DNA of 64,000 bases from Rhodococcus tukisamuensis NBRC 100609 (GTDB lineage: Bacteria > Actinomycetota > Actinomycetes > Mycobacteriales > Mycobacteriaceae), in the NCBI RefSeq assembly GCF_001894985.1, contig NZ_BCXG01000003.1, positions 62,001 to 126,000 of the forward strand, read 5' to 3'. A model generated the notes under the pieces. That model ran no database searches and was not told where the DNA came from. It saw only the letters and a program-made list of their open reading frames with translations. Positions 17,362-26,580 of the stretch are shown here, in pieces (positions within the stretch are counted from its first letter, which is position 1; every line of letters starts with the position of its first letter). A program made the position numbers and the translations under genes.

Positions 17362-17389
17362 GCGTTATGTGATGAAGGCCACATAATGC
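17362..17389. promoter_or_regulatory. CRP/GlxR-like inverted repeat upstream of the cold-shock gene
   Basis: GCGTTATGTG and CACATAATGC (17362-17371 and 17380-17389) form arms that pair at nine of ten positions around ATGAAGGC. The core TGTGATGAAGGCCACA (17368-17383) differs by one base from the TGTGA-N6-TCACA consensus of actinobacterial CRP/GlxR proteins. Its A/T content stands out against the surroundings. It is about 140 bp ahead of cspA. Confidence 0.45.
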
Positions 17390-17527
17390 CCCGGAGCACT
17401 GCAAACCCGGCGCGGTGAACCTCAAAGCATAGACCCGCCGTAGACGCGGCGGCCGCGAGGTGGCACTCTGTAGTCGAGACCGGGATCCTCGACCTGAGGT
17501 TCGGCTCGCAGTAACAGGAGTAAAAAA

Positions 17528-17731
17528 GTGGCACAAGGCACCGTCAAGTGGTTCAACGGCGAAAAGGGCTTCGGCTTCATCGAGCAGGACGGTGACGGAC
17601 CCGACGTGTTCGTGCACTACTCCGAGATCCAGGGCAGCGGCTTCAAGACCCTCGACGAGGGCCAGCGCGTGGAGTTCGAGATCGGCCAGGGCCAGAAGGG
17701 CCCGCAGGCCACCGGCGTTCGCACCGTCTAA
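17528..17731 (+). CDS. cspA: Cold-shock protein (CspA family)
   Basis: A 67-residue single cold-shock domain that binds single-stranded RNA/DNA as an RNA chaperone. RNP1 (KGFGFI, residues 13-18) and RNP2 (VFVHY, residues 27-31) are intact, as is the N-terminal GTVKWFN. The GTG start follows AGGAG by seven bases. Monocistronic, with a strong terminator 60 bp downstream. The symbol is generic; actinobacteria have several paralogues. Confidence 0.95.
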   Translation: MAQGTVKWFNGEKGFGFIEQDGDGPDVFVHYSEIQGSGFKTLDEGQRVEFEIGQGQKGPQATGVRTV

Positions 17732-17790
17732 ATAGCGACTTCGTCTAGGGGACCTCGCCGACTCGGCGACGCGTCCACCTGACCACCGAA

Positions 17791-17819
17791 GGGCGCCTCC
17801 GTTCACGGAGGCGCCCTTT
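17791..17819 (+). terminator. Rho-independent terminator of the cold-shock gene
   Basis: An 11-bp perfect stem GGGCGCCTCCG / CGGAGGCGCCC with TTCA loop, followed by TTT. Confidence 0.9.
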
Positions 17820-17912
17820 GCGTTGTTCGCGTCCGCCCCCTGAGCACACACCCCGACAGCACAACTGGGACAGGCGTACAACTGTCCGACTCATTCGCAT
17901 CATCAACATGGT

Positions 17913-17926
17913 TAGAACATGTTCTA
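17913..17926. promoter_or_regulatory. Perfect KstR-type operator
   Basis: TAGAACATGTTCTA is a perfect 14-bp palindrome and fits TnnAACnnGTTnnA, the box of the cholesterol-catabolism repressor KstR. It differs from the SOS box, in which the two halves are four bases apart. It sits 49 bp before the first Ig-repeat gene. Confidence 0.6.
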
Positions 17927-17974
17927 CTTTCTCTCAAATCTCCGCCCATCACCACCTGAGAGACCGGTATACCC

Positions 17975-19690
17975 ATGCCTCGATCCAGCCTGCACCGCAC
18001 CGCCGCGCCCATCGGCGTCGTCGCCCTCACCGCAGGACTCGCCCTGATCGGCGCCCCCGCGAACGCGGGCACCGTCAACTTCCAGACCGCTTGCCAGGCC
18101 ACCCCCTCGAAGTTCGCCGGCCCCCAGCACCAGGTCGCCGGCGCGTCCGTCACCGTGACCGCCCCCGCCACCGTCGCCCCTAACGAGACGTTCACGTACC
18201 GGATCCAGCACGGTCCCGGCTCCTACCCGGACTCGCAGTCCGGCGGCACCACCACCAACCTGTCCCGGATCAAGTTCGACTTCGAGATCCCGGCCAACAC
18301 CACCCTGGTCAGCGCCGCGGTGGTCCCCGGCACCGGCGCCAACCTCGACAACATCCCGCCCAGCGTGCTGCGCGTGAACACCGCCGGCAACGTCGACGCC
18401 AACGGCCCGATCCTGCGCCTGTCCGGAAACAACGAGGTGATCGGCAACAGCCCGAGCAGCAGCGGTGACAGCGAGGGCGGCATCCGCGCGCCCAAGTGGA
18501 AGAAGAACCTCGACGGCACCGCCAACTCCGGCGGCAACAGCGTCTTCCAGCTGCCCGCGGTCGATGTCACCGTCACCGCCGTCGCCCCCGGAACGATCAC
18601 CCCGAAGCTGCGTACCAGCGGCAACGCCGCCGGCTACAACGCCGACGAGAACTACAGCACCTCGCTGGCCAAGGCGTCGGCACCGGTCGTCGGCACCGTC
18701 TGGGCGCCCACCCGCTGCGTGCCCCGGGACAGCCAGGGCGGCGCGCTCAACGCCGGCGCCAAGCCGCTGGCCACGATCCAGGTCGTCGCGCCCGCCGTGG
18801 ACACCACCACCACGCTGACCGCGCCCGCCGACGCCACGGTTGGGGCCCCGGTCACCCTCTCGGCCAGCGTCGCACCCGCCCCCGCGGGCGGCACCGTCCA
18901 GTTCAAGGACGGCGACACCAACATCGGCGCACCGGCCACGGTCGTGAACGGCACCGCCGCGCTGCGCCACACCTTCGCCGCCGAGGGCGCACACACCCTG
19001 ACCGCGGTCTTCAACGGCGCCGACGGATTCACCGGCTCGACCTCCGCGGCCAAGACCGTCAACGTCACGCCCGCAACGGTCGTGGCCGCCCCGACCGCGA
19101 CCACGCTGACCGTGCCTGCCACCGCGACCTCCGGGTCCGCGGTCGCGCTGTCCGCGACCGTCTCCCCCGCCCCCGAGGGCGGCACCGTCCAGTTCTCCGA
19201 GGACAACACCCCGATCGGCGCGCCGGTCGAGGTCGTCGGCGGCGTCGCCACCCTGTCGCACACCTTCGCCGGCGCCGGACACCGCAACATCACCGCGTCC
19301 TACCAGGGCTCGCTCGGCTTCGCGGCCTCGCAGTCGGCCTCGGCCACCGTCGATGTCAGCGCCCCGGCGCCGTCCGACGTCGCGACCGTCACCAAGGTGA
19401 CGGCCCTGCCCACGGCCACCGTCGGCAAGTCCGTCGACCTGTCCGCCACCGTCTCCCCCGCGTCCGCGGGCGGCACCGTCCAGTTCATGGACGGCACCGA
19501 CAAGATCGGCGGACCGGTCACCGTGGTCAAGGGCGCGGCGATCCTGCCGCACACCTTCACCACCACGGGCGGTCATTCCGTCACCGCCGTCTACAGCGGT
19601 GCGGTCGGCTACGTGAAGTCCACCTCGGCGCCGTTCACCGTGACCGCGTCCAACGCCGCCACGGCTCCCACGAACCCCTTCGGCTCGTGA
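17975..19690 (+). CDS. Secreted protein with three Ig-like repeats (paralogue 1)
   Basis: A 571-residue exported protein. A signal peptide (GVVALTAGLALIGAPANAG) covers residues about 1-32. A conserved N-terminal domain of about 240 residues with two Cys (QTACQ and PTRCVP) likely forms a disulfide. Three bacterial Ig-like repeats of about 95 residues follow, each with TTLTxPA..VTLSASV..GGTVQF. It ends NPFGS. No cell-wall anchor motif or transmembrane tail is visible. The next gene encodes a close paralogue. Probable adhesin or surface-layer component; the KstR-like box upstream suggests lipid/steroid-linked expression. Confidence 0.85.
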   Translation: MPRSSLHRTAAPIGVVALTAGLALIGAPANAGTVNFQTACQATPSKFAGPQHQVAGASVTVTAPATVAPNETFTYRIQHGPGSYPDSQSGGTTTNLSRIKFDFEIPANTTLVSAAVVPGTGANLDNIPPSVLRVNTAGNVDANGPILRLSGNNEVIGNSPSSSGDSEGGIRAPKWKKNLDGTANSGGNSVFQLPAVDVTVTAVAPGTITPKLRTSGNAAGYNADENYSTSLAKASAPVVGTVWAPTRCVPRDSQGGALNAGAKPLATIQVVAPAVDTTTTLTAPADATVGAPVTLSASVAPAPAGGTVQFKDGDTNIGAPATVVNGTAALRHTFAAEGAHTLTAVFNGADGFTGSTSAAKTVNVTPATVVAAPTATTLTVPATATSGSAVALSATVSPAPEGGTVQFSEDNTPIGAPVEVVGGVATLSHTFAGAGHRNITASYQGSLGFAASQSASATVDVSAPAPSDVATVTKVTALPTATVGKSVDLSATVSPASAGGTVQFMDGTDKIGGPVTVVKGAAILPHTFTTTGGHSVTAVYSGAVGYVKSTSAPFTVTASNAATAPTNPFGS

Positions 19691-19728
19691 CCACCCGCCA
19701 CCTCCGCACCACCACCTCAGGAGTTCTC

Positions 19729-21450
19729 ATGTCGCACGCGCCCATGCGCCGCGCAGTGGCGGTCCTCGCGGCCGCCGGGATGGCCACCGGCGGGCTGTTG
19801 CTCGCCGCGCCGGCCTCCGCCGCCCCCGTCAACACCGACTTCACCGCCGCCTGCTGGGGCAAGTTCAAGAGCCTGCTCGACACCACCGACAAGACCATCG
19901 CCGCCGGCGTCACCGTCGACGCCCCCGCCACGGTGATCACCGGTGACACCTTCACCTACCGGCTGCAGCCGAAGGCGGTGACCCTGCCGGGCAAGGGTGA
20001 GAACCTGCGCAACCGCGCCAGCGTCTCGCGGCTGAAGTTCGACTACGAGATCCCCGAGGGCGCCCAGTTCGTCTCCGCCACCGTGGTTCCCGGCACCGCC
20101 GTCAACCTCGGCGGCACCGCGCCGACGGTGGAGCGGGTTGCCGAGGACGGCACCCCGAACGCGGAGGGCCCCGTGCTGCGCCTGTCCGGCGGCAACCAGA
20201 CCGTCGGCAACGGCCCGAGCAGCAACGACGGCGCCGAGGGCGGCATCGTCGTCATCATCAGCGGGGACACCACCTTCCGGCTCCCGGCGATCGAGGTCAA
20301 GGCCGTGGCCGGTCCGGTCGGATCCGTCGTGGAACCGAAGATCCGCACCGCGGGCAACGCCGGCAACTACAAGGCGGACGAGAACTTCTACACCTCGCTG
20401 ATCCGTGAGAAGGACCCGCTCGCCGGGGTGTCCTACTGGTCCGCGACCCGCTGCTCCCCGCGTGACAGCGGCGGTGCGGCCCTGAACGCCGGCGCCGGCG
20501 CGCTCGCGACGATCAAGGTCGTCACCCGCCCGGACACCGTCACCACGACCACCCTCGCGGCCCCCGCGACCGCCGCCAACGGCGCGTCCGTCGACCTGAC
20601 CGCCACGGTCAGCCCGTCCACCGCCGGCGGCTCCGTCCAGTTCAAGGACGGCGGCGTCAACCTCGGCGCACCGGTCCCGCTCACCGCGGGCACCGCTACC
20701 CTCCCGCAGGTCTTCGACACCGACGGCGCTCACAGCATCACCGCCGTCTACCTCGGTTCACCCGGGGTCGCGGGATCCACCTCGGAGGCCCGCACGGTCA
20801 CCGTGAGCACCGTCGTCCGTGACACCACCACCGTGCTGACCACGCCCAGCCACGCCAAGACCGGGGTGGCCGTCAGCCTGGCCGCCACCGTCGACCCGGC
20901 CCCGGCCGGCGGCACCGTCCAGTTCTTCGACGGCACCACCGCGATCGGCGCCCCCGTCGCCGTGGCCGGTTCCGTCGCCACGCTGGCGCACGAGTTCGAG
21001 ACCGCGGGCACGCACAAGATCACCGCAAAGTTCAACGGCACCAAGGGGTTCACGGCGTCCACCGCCGACGCCCGCAGCATCGAGGTGTCGGTCCCGGCGC
21101 CGAACGAGACCCGCACCACCACCACGCTCGAGGCCCCGGCCACCGCGGCTCCGGGCGAGGCGGCGACGCTCACCGCCACAGTGGCCCCGGGCCAGGCCGG
21201 CGGCACCGTCCAGTTCTTCGACGGCACCACCGCGATCGGCGCTCCGGTCCCGGTGACCGGCGGGACGGCCACGCTGACCCACAGCTTCACCGCGGTCGGC
21301 GCGCACGGCGTCACCGCCGTGTACAGCGGCGCGGCCGGCTTCCTCGGCTCGTCGTCGGACGCCTCGGTGGTCAACGTGACCGCCGTCGAGACCCCCGGCG
21401 GCGGAACCGGCGGCGCCGGCTCGGCGGACGGCCTCTTCGGATCGTCCTGA
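19729..21450 (+). CDS. Secreted protein with three Ig-like repeats (paralogue 2)
   Basis: A 573-residue paralogue of the upstream product. Signal peptide (AVLAAAGMATGGLLLAAPAS), the same two-Cys N-terminal domain (TAACWGKFK, ATRCSPRD; shared phrases such as RLKFDYEIPEGAQFVSATVV), and three Ig-like repeats. It ends ADGLFGSS. The ATG at 19729 has AGGAG 6 bases upstream. The pair surely arose by tandem duplication and forms one operon (38-bp gap), closed by a strong terminator. Confidence 0.87.
   Translation: MSHAPMRRAVAVLAAAGMATGGLLLAAPASAAPVNTDFTAACWGKFKSLLDTTDKTIAAGVTVDAPATVITGDTFTYRLQPKAVTLPGKGENLRNRASVSRLKFDYEIPEGAQFVSATVVPGTAVNLGGTAPTVERVAEDGTPNAEGPVLRLSGGNQTVGNGPSSNDGAEGGIVVIISGDTTFRLPAIEVKAVAGPVGSVVEPKIRTAGNAGNYKADENFYTSLIREKDPLAGVSYWSATRCSPRDSGGAALNAGAGALATIKVVTRPDTVTTTTLAAPATAANGASVDLTATVSPSTAGGSVQFKDGGVNLGAPVPLTAGTATLPQVFDTDGAHSITAVYLGSPGVAGSTSEARTVTVSTVVRDTTTVLTTPSHAKTGVAVSLAATVDPAPAGGTVQFFDGTTAIGAPVAVAGSVATLAHEFETAGTHKITAKFNGTKGFTASTADARSIEVSVPAPNETRTTTTLEAPATAAPGEAATLTATVAPGQAGGTVQFFDGTTAIGAPVPVTGGTATLTHSFTAVGAHGVTAVYSGAAGFLGSSSDASVVNVTAVETPGGGTGGAGSADGLFGSS
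20904..21242 (+). repeat. 48-bp exact direct repeat within the Ig-repeat gene
   Basis: Positions 20904-20951 and 21195-21242 are identical over 48 bases, 291 bp (97 codons) apart. Both encode AGGTVQFFDGTTAIGA, the core of the second and third Ig-like units. Identity at silent sites implies recent duplication or gene conversion. Confidence 0.85.
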
Positions 21451-21472
21451 CCACAGCGCACCACCTCTGATC

Positions 21473-21517
21473 CCGGCAGCGGGCACGTCACCACGACGTG
21501 CCCGCTGCCGGCTTTTT
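21473..21517 (+). terminator. Strong terminator after the Ig-repeat operon
   Basis: A perfect 16-bp stem (arms 21473-21488 and 21496-21511) with a 7-base loop, then C and five T. Confidence 0.95.
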
Positions 21518-21637
21518 GCCACCGTCAACGGGCTTCCTCCCGCCCCGGCCCGGACTACCCTGAAGGGGACTCTGCACCAAGAGGTGATCAGATGAGGACG
21601 GGTCATTCGGTTGGGCGAGACACACGCGCCCGAAGCC

Positions 21638-24600
21638 ATGTACGGGGCTGAGTCGATGTCCGGTCACCCGCACGAGTCCGCGCCGGGCGTCGTGGCGGAA
21701 CTTCATGCTGCCGGCTTCGTCGACGCCGAGGAGATCGGCCGCGGCGGCTTCGGTGTGGTGTACCGGTGCCGAGAGGCCGCGTTGGACCGTGAGGTCGCAG
21801 TAAAGGTGCTCACCGGCGCACTCGACCCGGACAACCTCGAACGGTTCCTGCGCGAACAGCAGGCGATGGGGCGGCTGTCCGGGCATCCCCACATCGTCAA
21901 CATCCTGCAGGTCGGCGCCACCTCCGACGGCCGTCCGTACATCGTGATGCAGTACCACCCGCGCAACTCCCTGCAAGAACTGCTGAGGAAGCAGGGCCCG
22001 CTCGACTGGGCCGCGACGCTGCGGGTCGGGGTGAAGATGGCCGGGGCGCTCGAGTGCGCGCACCGCGCCGACACCCTGCACCGGGACGTGAAGCCGGCGA
22101 ACATCCTGCTCACCGACTACGGCGAACCGCAGCTGACCGACTTCGGTATCGCGCGCATCTCGGGCGGATTCGAGACCGCCACCGGTGCGGTCACCGGCTC
22201 CCCCGCCTTCACCGCCCCGGAGGTGCTCGCGGGACGGACGCCCGACCGCACCGCCGACATCTACAGCCTCGGCGCCACGCTGTTCTGCGCCCTGACCGGG
22301 CATGCCGCCTTTGAGCGCCGCGAGGGCGAGAAGGTGGTGTCCCAGTTCCTGCGGATCACCCGCGAACCGATCCCCGACCTGCGCACCGACGGCATCCCGT
22401 CCGACGTGTGCACCGTGATCGAAGAGGCGATGGCGCAGGACCCCGAGGTCCGGCCCGCCTCCGCCGCCGAGTTCGGCCACGCGCTGCAGGCGACCGAGCG
22501 CAGGCACGGACTCGATGTCGACGAGATGGCACTGCCCAGCGGCACCGAGGCGGAGGTCCTCCCGGACAGCCGCGACGGTGACGCGACCGTCTTGCGGCCC
22601 GCGGTCGCGGATACGACGGGCTACCTCTCCGGCCGGTCCCGCCGGTTGTCCTACACCAGCCGCCGCCACACCACGAATCTGACGCCGCCGGCGCCCGCCA
22701 CGCGCTTCCGGCCGCCCACCCCGGTCCGCGCCCTGGTCTCGCGCGAGCGGCTGATCGACCTGCTGCGGGTCGGAGATCGTCGCCGGCTCACCGTCATCCA
22801 CGCCCCCGCCGGGTACGGCAAGTCCACCCTGGCCGCGCAGTGGAGCGCCGCGCTGGCCCAGCAGGACGTCGCCGTCGCCTGGCTGACCGTCGACCACGAC
22901 GACGACAACGTGGTGTGGTTCCTCTCGCACCTCGTCGAGGCGATCCGGCGGGTCCAGCCGACACTCGCCGAGGAACTGGGACAGGTGCTCGAGGACCACG
23001 GTGAGGACGCGGAGGCCTACGTGCTGACGGCGCTGGTCAACGAGATCCACTCCGCCGGCCGTCGCGTCGCGCTGGTGATCGACGACTGGCATCGGGTGAG
23101 CAGCCCCGCCACCGTCGCCGCGCTGGGCTACCTGATCCAGCACGGCTGCCACCACCTACAGGTGGTTGTGACCAGCCGTAACCGCGCAGGACTGCCGATG
23201 AGCCGGATGCGCTTGGACGACGAGTTGGTCGAGATCGACTCCACCGCACTGCGTTTCGATTCCGACGAATCGCGGCAGCTGCTGGTGGACCTCGGTGGCC
23301 TGCAGCTCGCCGCCGACGACGTGGAGGGGCTGCTGCGGTCCACCGACGGGTGGGCGGCGGCGCTGCAACTGGCCTCACTGTCGTTGCGGGGCAACGAGCG
23401 TCCCGCCCGCCTGGCCGAGATCATCGAGCACCTGGCCGGGCACCAGGCCATCGGCGAGTTCCTCGCGGAGAACGTGCTCAACGCCCTGGAACCGGAGATG
23501 CTCGACTTCCTGCTGACCACCTCCGTCAGCGAACAGACCTGCGCGTCCCTCGCCTCGACGCTGGCCGGGGTACAGCGTGGTCAGGCAATCCTCGAGGAGG
23601 TGGAGGATCGAGACCTGTTCCTGCACCGTGTCGATGCTCGCGGCGAGTGGTTCCGCTACCACCACCTGTTCGCCGAGTACCTCCGGCGCCGGCTCGAGCG
23701 CGATCAACCGGGCCGGACCGCGGAGCTGCACCTCGCCGCGTCCAAGTGGTTCGCGGAGCGGCGCCTGACCGGCGAGGCCGTCGACCACGCCCTGCTCGGC
23801 GGCGATCCCGACCGGGCAGTGGAGCTCGTCGAACGCGACAGCTACCACCTGATCGAGCACTCCAGGATGTCGACCCTGCTCGGGCTGGTTGCCAAGCTGC
23901 CCGCGGCGAACGTCGCGCGGCCACGGTTGCAGCTCGCGGTGGCCTGGGCGAACGTGCTGCTGCAACGACCTGAGGCCGCACGCGCCGCACTGGACGTCGG
24001 CCGCACCGCGGTGCGGGCCCACCCGGGCTCCGAGAACAGAGCAGACCTGCGGATCGAGGCCAATGTGGTGCGTGGCGTGATGGCCGCACAGCTGGACCGG
24101 CTGGTGGTGTCCGACAAGCTCGCGGCCGAGTGCCTGGCGCGGCCCGAGGGCCGGCCGCCGTGGGTGGTCGCGGCCGCGGCGAACCTGGCGTCCATCGCGG
24201 CGCTGTGCCGGTTCGACTTCGACGGCGTCCGGCACTGGCAGGACTGGAGCGAGGACCACTACCGGCGACTGGGTGGGCCGTTCAGCGCCACGATCGGATT
24301 CTGCTTCGCCGGCATCGGGGCCAACGAGCAGCTCGACCTGGTCCGGGCCGAGAAGCTGTTCCGGCAATCACTGCAGCTGGCCCAGGAGTCGGCGGGCCGG
24401 CAGTCGCACGCCGCCCGGCTGGCCGGGGCGCTACTCGGCGAGCTGTTCTACGAGCAGGGCAAGGTGGACGAGGCCGAGCAGCTACTCGACGAGAGCTGCG
24501 AACTGGGCGCGGAGGGCGGCGCCGTCGACTTCATGCTGGCGCGGTACGTCATCGGCGCCCGGATCAAGGCCCTGCACGGCGACCTGCCGGCGGCGGCGGC

Positions 24601-25216
24601 CCGGCTGGCGAACGGCGCGCGCGCCGCGGCGACGCTGGACCTGCCCCGGCTGCGGGCCCGCATCGAGAACGAACGCGTCCTCCTCGGGCTCGACGTGACC
24701 GTCCCGCCGCGCCCACCGCAGATCGAGACCCTGCGACCGGCCGGGGTCCCCCCGATCGACGGGATCGCCGAGATCACCGCACAGCTCGAGGACGCGACCG
24801 CCGCGCGGCTGCTGCTGCGGTCCGGGACCGCGGAGGACGCCGACAAGGCACTGGGCCTGGCCCGCGCATGGGTGGCACGGCTCGCGCCGAGCGGACGGAA
24901 CCGGGTGCTGCTGCAGGCGAACCGGCTGCTCACCGCCTGCCTGTTCGCGGCGGGCCACGACGACGAGGCCAAGACGGTACTGGCGGCGACCACGGCGACC
25001 TGCGCCGACCACGGCATGGTCCGATACCTGGTGGACGGCGGTCCGCTGGTCCACCGGGGCCTGGTTGCGTTGCAGGCGGACATGCGAGCCGGACGGTGGG
25101 ACGCGAGCCGCCCCGAGGTCCCGGGCGAGTTCCTCGACCGGGTCGTCGCGTTGGCCGAGGCGGAGTCCGGCGGCCCCGGCTCCGGCACTTTCGCCGCCGA
25201 GCCCGCCGACGACTGA
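21638..25216 (+). CDS. pknK: PknK-type Ser/Thr kinase fused to MalT-like ATPase/TPR
   Basis: A protein of about 1190 residues. The N-terminal eukaryotic-type kinase has the glycine loop IGRGGFGVVYR, Lys in VAVKVL, the catalytic loop LHRDVKPANILL, DFG in LTDFGIAR, and SPAFTAPEVLAG. A Pro/Arg-rich linker follows, then a MalT-like P-loop ATPase with Walker A APAGYGKSTL at about residue 388, then a long helical TPR-like half. No LuxR helix-turn-helix is seen at the C-terminus (ends FAAEPADD). It resembles M. tuberculosis PknK. The start is uncertain: TTG 21611, ATG 21638 or ATG 21656; the last gives an N-terminus nearest to the mycobacterial length. No transmembrane segment. Confidence 0.85.
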   Translation: MYGAESMSGHPHESAPGVVAELHAAGFVDAEEIGRGGFGVVYRCREAALDREVAVKVLTGALDPDNLERFLREQQAMGRLSGHPHIVNILQVGATSDGRPYIVMQYHPRNSLQELLRKQGPLDWAATLRVGVKMAGALECAHRADTLHRDVKPANILLTDYGEPQLTDFGIARISGGFETATGAVTGSPAFTAPEVLAGRTPDRTADIYSLGATLFCALTGHAAFERREGEKVVSQFLRITREPIPDLRTDGIPSDVCTVIEEAMAQDPEVRPASAAEFGHALQATERRHGLDVDEMALPSGTEAEVLPDSRDGDATVLRPAVADTTGYLSGRSRRLSYTSRRHTTNLTPPAPATRFRPPTPVRALVSRERLIDLLRVGDRRRLTVIHAPAGYGKSTLAAQWSAALAQQDVAVAWLTVDHDDDNVVWFLSHLVEAIRRVQPTLAEELGQVLEDHGEDAEAYVLTALVNEIHSAGRRVALVIDDWHRVSSPATVAALGYLIQHGCHHLQVVVTSRNRAGLPMSRMRLDDELVEIDSTALRFDSDESRQLLVDLGGLQLAADDVEGLLRSTDGWAAALQLASLSLRGNERPARLAEIIEHLAGHQAIGEFLAENVLNALEPEMLDFLLTTSVSEQTCASLASTLAGVQRGQAILEEVEDRDLFLHRVDARGEWFRYHHLFAEYLRRRLERDQPGRTAELHLAASKWFAERRLTGEAVDHALLGGDPDRAVELVERDSYHLIEHSRMSTLLGLVAKLPAANVARPRLQLAVAWANVLLQRPEAARAALDVGRTAVRAHPGSENRADLRIEANVVRGVMAAQLDRLVVSDKLAAECLARPEGRPPWVVAAAANLASIAALCRFDFDGVRHWQDWSEDHYRRLGGPFSATIGFCFAGIGANEQLDLVRAEKLFRQSLQLAQESAGRQSHAARLAGALLGELFYEQGKVDEAEQLLDESCELGAEGGAVDFMLARYVIGARIKALHGDLPAAAARLANGARAAATLDLPRLRARIENERVLLGLDVTVPPRPPQIETLRPAGVPPIDGIAEITAQLEDATAARLLLRSGTAEDADKALGLARAWVARLAPSGRNRVLLQANRLLTACLFAAGHDDEAKTVLAATTATCADHGMVRYLVDGGPLVHRGLVALQADMRAGRWDASRPEVPGEFLDRVVALAEAESGGPGSGTFAAEPADD

Positions 25217-25256
25217 GGGCGCCCTCCCACGCGGTCGGACCGCGTGGGGGACGCCC
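25217..25256. terminator. Hairpin between convergent pknK and fabH
   Basis: Core CCCACGCGGT-CGG-ACCGCGTGGG (25226-25248), perfect 10-bp stem, extended by GGGCG/CGCCC outer arms. There is no T-run. Confidence 0.6.
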
Positions 25257-25275
25257 CCTGCTGGAAGATCGGGTG

Positions 25276-26295
25276 TCAGGCCTGCGCGAGCGGCGGCATC
25301 TTGACGACCTGGCCGGCGTAGGCCAGCCCGGCGCCGAACGCCAGCAGCAGCGCGGTGTCGCCCGCCTTGGACTTGCCGGTACGGAGCATCTCCTCCATCG
25401 CCAGCGGGATCGACGCGGCCGAGGTGTTGCCCGTCTCAGCGATGTCGTTGGACACCGCGACCGTCTCCGGCAGGTGAATGCTGCGGGCGATCACATCGGT
25501 GATGCGGGCGTTGGCCTGGTGCGGGATGAACGCGTCCAGGTCCTCCATCGTCACACCGGACCTGTCGAGGGTCTGCAGCGCGATCTTGCCCATTTCGAAG
25601 GCCGCCCAGCGGAACACCGAGGTGCCCTCCATCTTGATCCACGGCCGCTGCTGGGCCGGGTTCTCGGCGAAGTCCACCCAGTTCGGCTCCTGGCGGATGG
25701 CGGTGCCCTGCGCGCCGTCCGAACCCCACACGACGGGTCCGATCCCGGTCTCCTCGCCGCGGCCGACGACCACGGCGCCCGCGCCGTCACCGAAGATGAA
25801 GCGCACCGAGCGGTCGGTGGGCTCGGTCGAGTCGCTCATCCGCTCGACGCCGATCACCAGCACGTAGTCCTGGCTGCCCGCGCGCACGAGGTCGGAGGCG
25901 AGGCCCAGCGCGTAGCAGAATCCCGCGCAGCCGGCGGCCACGTCGATCGCGCCCGCGCCCCCGGTGCCGAGCGCGTCCGCGACCAGGGCGGAGCACGCCG
26001 GGGTCTGCACCGGGTAGGTGGACGTGGCGACGATGACAGTGCCGATCTGCTGGCTGCTGACGCCCGCGGCCTCGAGCGCCCGGCGACCGGACTCGATCGA
26101 CATCGCGAGCACCGACTCGTCCTCGCCCGCGAAACGACGGCTCTTGATGCCGGACCGGGACTGGATCCACTCGTCGGTCGAGTCGATCTGCTCGCAGATC
26201 TCCTCGTTCGTCACGACACGACGCGGGCGGTACGCCCCCAGACCGAGCATCGCGGAATGCCGAAGCTCCGTTGAGTTGGCGATCACTGCACCCAT
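25276..26295 (-). CDS. fabH: 3-oxoacyl-ACP synthase III (FabH)
   Basis: A 339-residue KASIII condensing enzyme that joins acyl-CoA to malonyl-ACP to start FAS-II; in mycolata it links FAS-I to mycolate elongation. The Cys-His-Asn triad is complete: Cys123 in VAAGCAGFCYAL, His in FIPHQANARI, Asn in ETGNTSAASIP. It is a single gene rather than part of a FAS-II operon, so it could be a paralogue with a special acyl substrate. The ATG at 26295 follows AGGAGACAGGCAA. Confidence 0.92.
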   Translation of the reverse strand: MGAVIANSTELRHSAMLGLGAYRPRRVVTNEEICEQIDSTDEWIQSRSGIKSRRFAGEDESVLAMSIESGRRALEAAGVSSQQIGTVIVATSTYPVQTPACSALVADALGTGGAGAIDVAAGCAGFCYALGLASDLVRAGSQDYVLVIGVERMSDSTEPTDRSVRFIFGDGAGAVVVGRGEETGIGPVVWGSDGAQGTAIRQEPNWVDFAENPAQQRPWIKMEGTSVFRWAAFEMGKIALQTLDRSGVTMEDLDAFIPHQANARITDVIARSIHLPETVAVSNDIAETGNTSAASIPLAMEEMLRTGKSKAGDTALLLAFGAGLAYAGQVVKMPPLAQA

Positions 26296-26580
26296 TTGCC
26301 TGTCTCCTCTGTTTCAAAAATGTCGCACCGGATGCTCGGGCACACCCACGAACTCCTCAGGACACCGTACTGTGCACGACCCTCACGCGGTCACGGAGTC
26401 GGGCATGAACCTGTGTCAGTTTCTCGATTCGCGCGGCGCCCGAACCCGCGCAATTCACACGAGCCCCGTTGCTCACACGGACAAATGTGTTCCGCATCAC
26501 TAACATGTGCCCCAGGCGGCGACCCGCTGGTCCCGTCCTGTTCCGACGAGAGCAGACACGGAAAGCCGAGGGGGTTTCGC

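Larger units (their letters stand above)
16951..17527. other. 577-bp non-coding region
   Basis: No convincing gene. It holds a tract of CCCTGG hexamers (17198-17245), a CRP-like inverted repeat (17362-17389), and the leader of the cold-shock gene. Short open frames across the hexamers encode only Ala-Leu or Pro-Gly repeats and are taken as artefacts. Confidence 0.6.

Noticed and set aside
17133-17418. Open frames over the CCCTGG tract encoding Pro-Gly or Ala-Leu repeats, one resembling a signal peptide
   Set aside because: The hydrophobic run is a direct product of the hexamer repeat; there is no ribosome site and the downstream sequence has no protein-like character.
17913-17926. SOS/LexA box reading of TAGAACATGTTCTA
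   Set aside because: Actinobacterial SOS boxes have four bases between GAAC and GTTC; here there are two, matching KstR instead.
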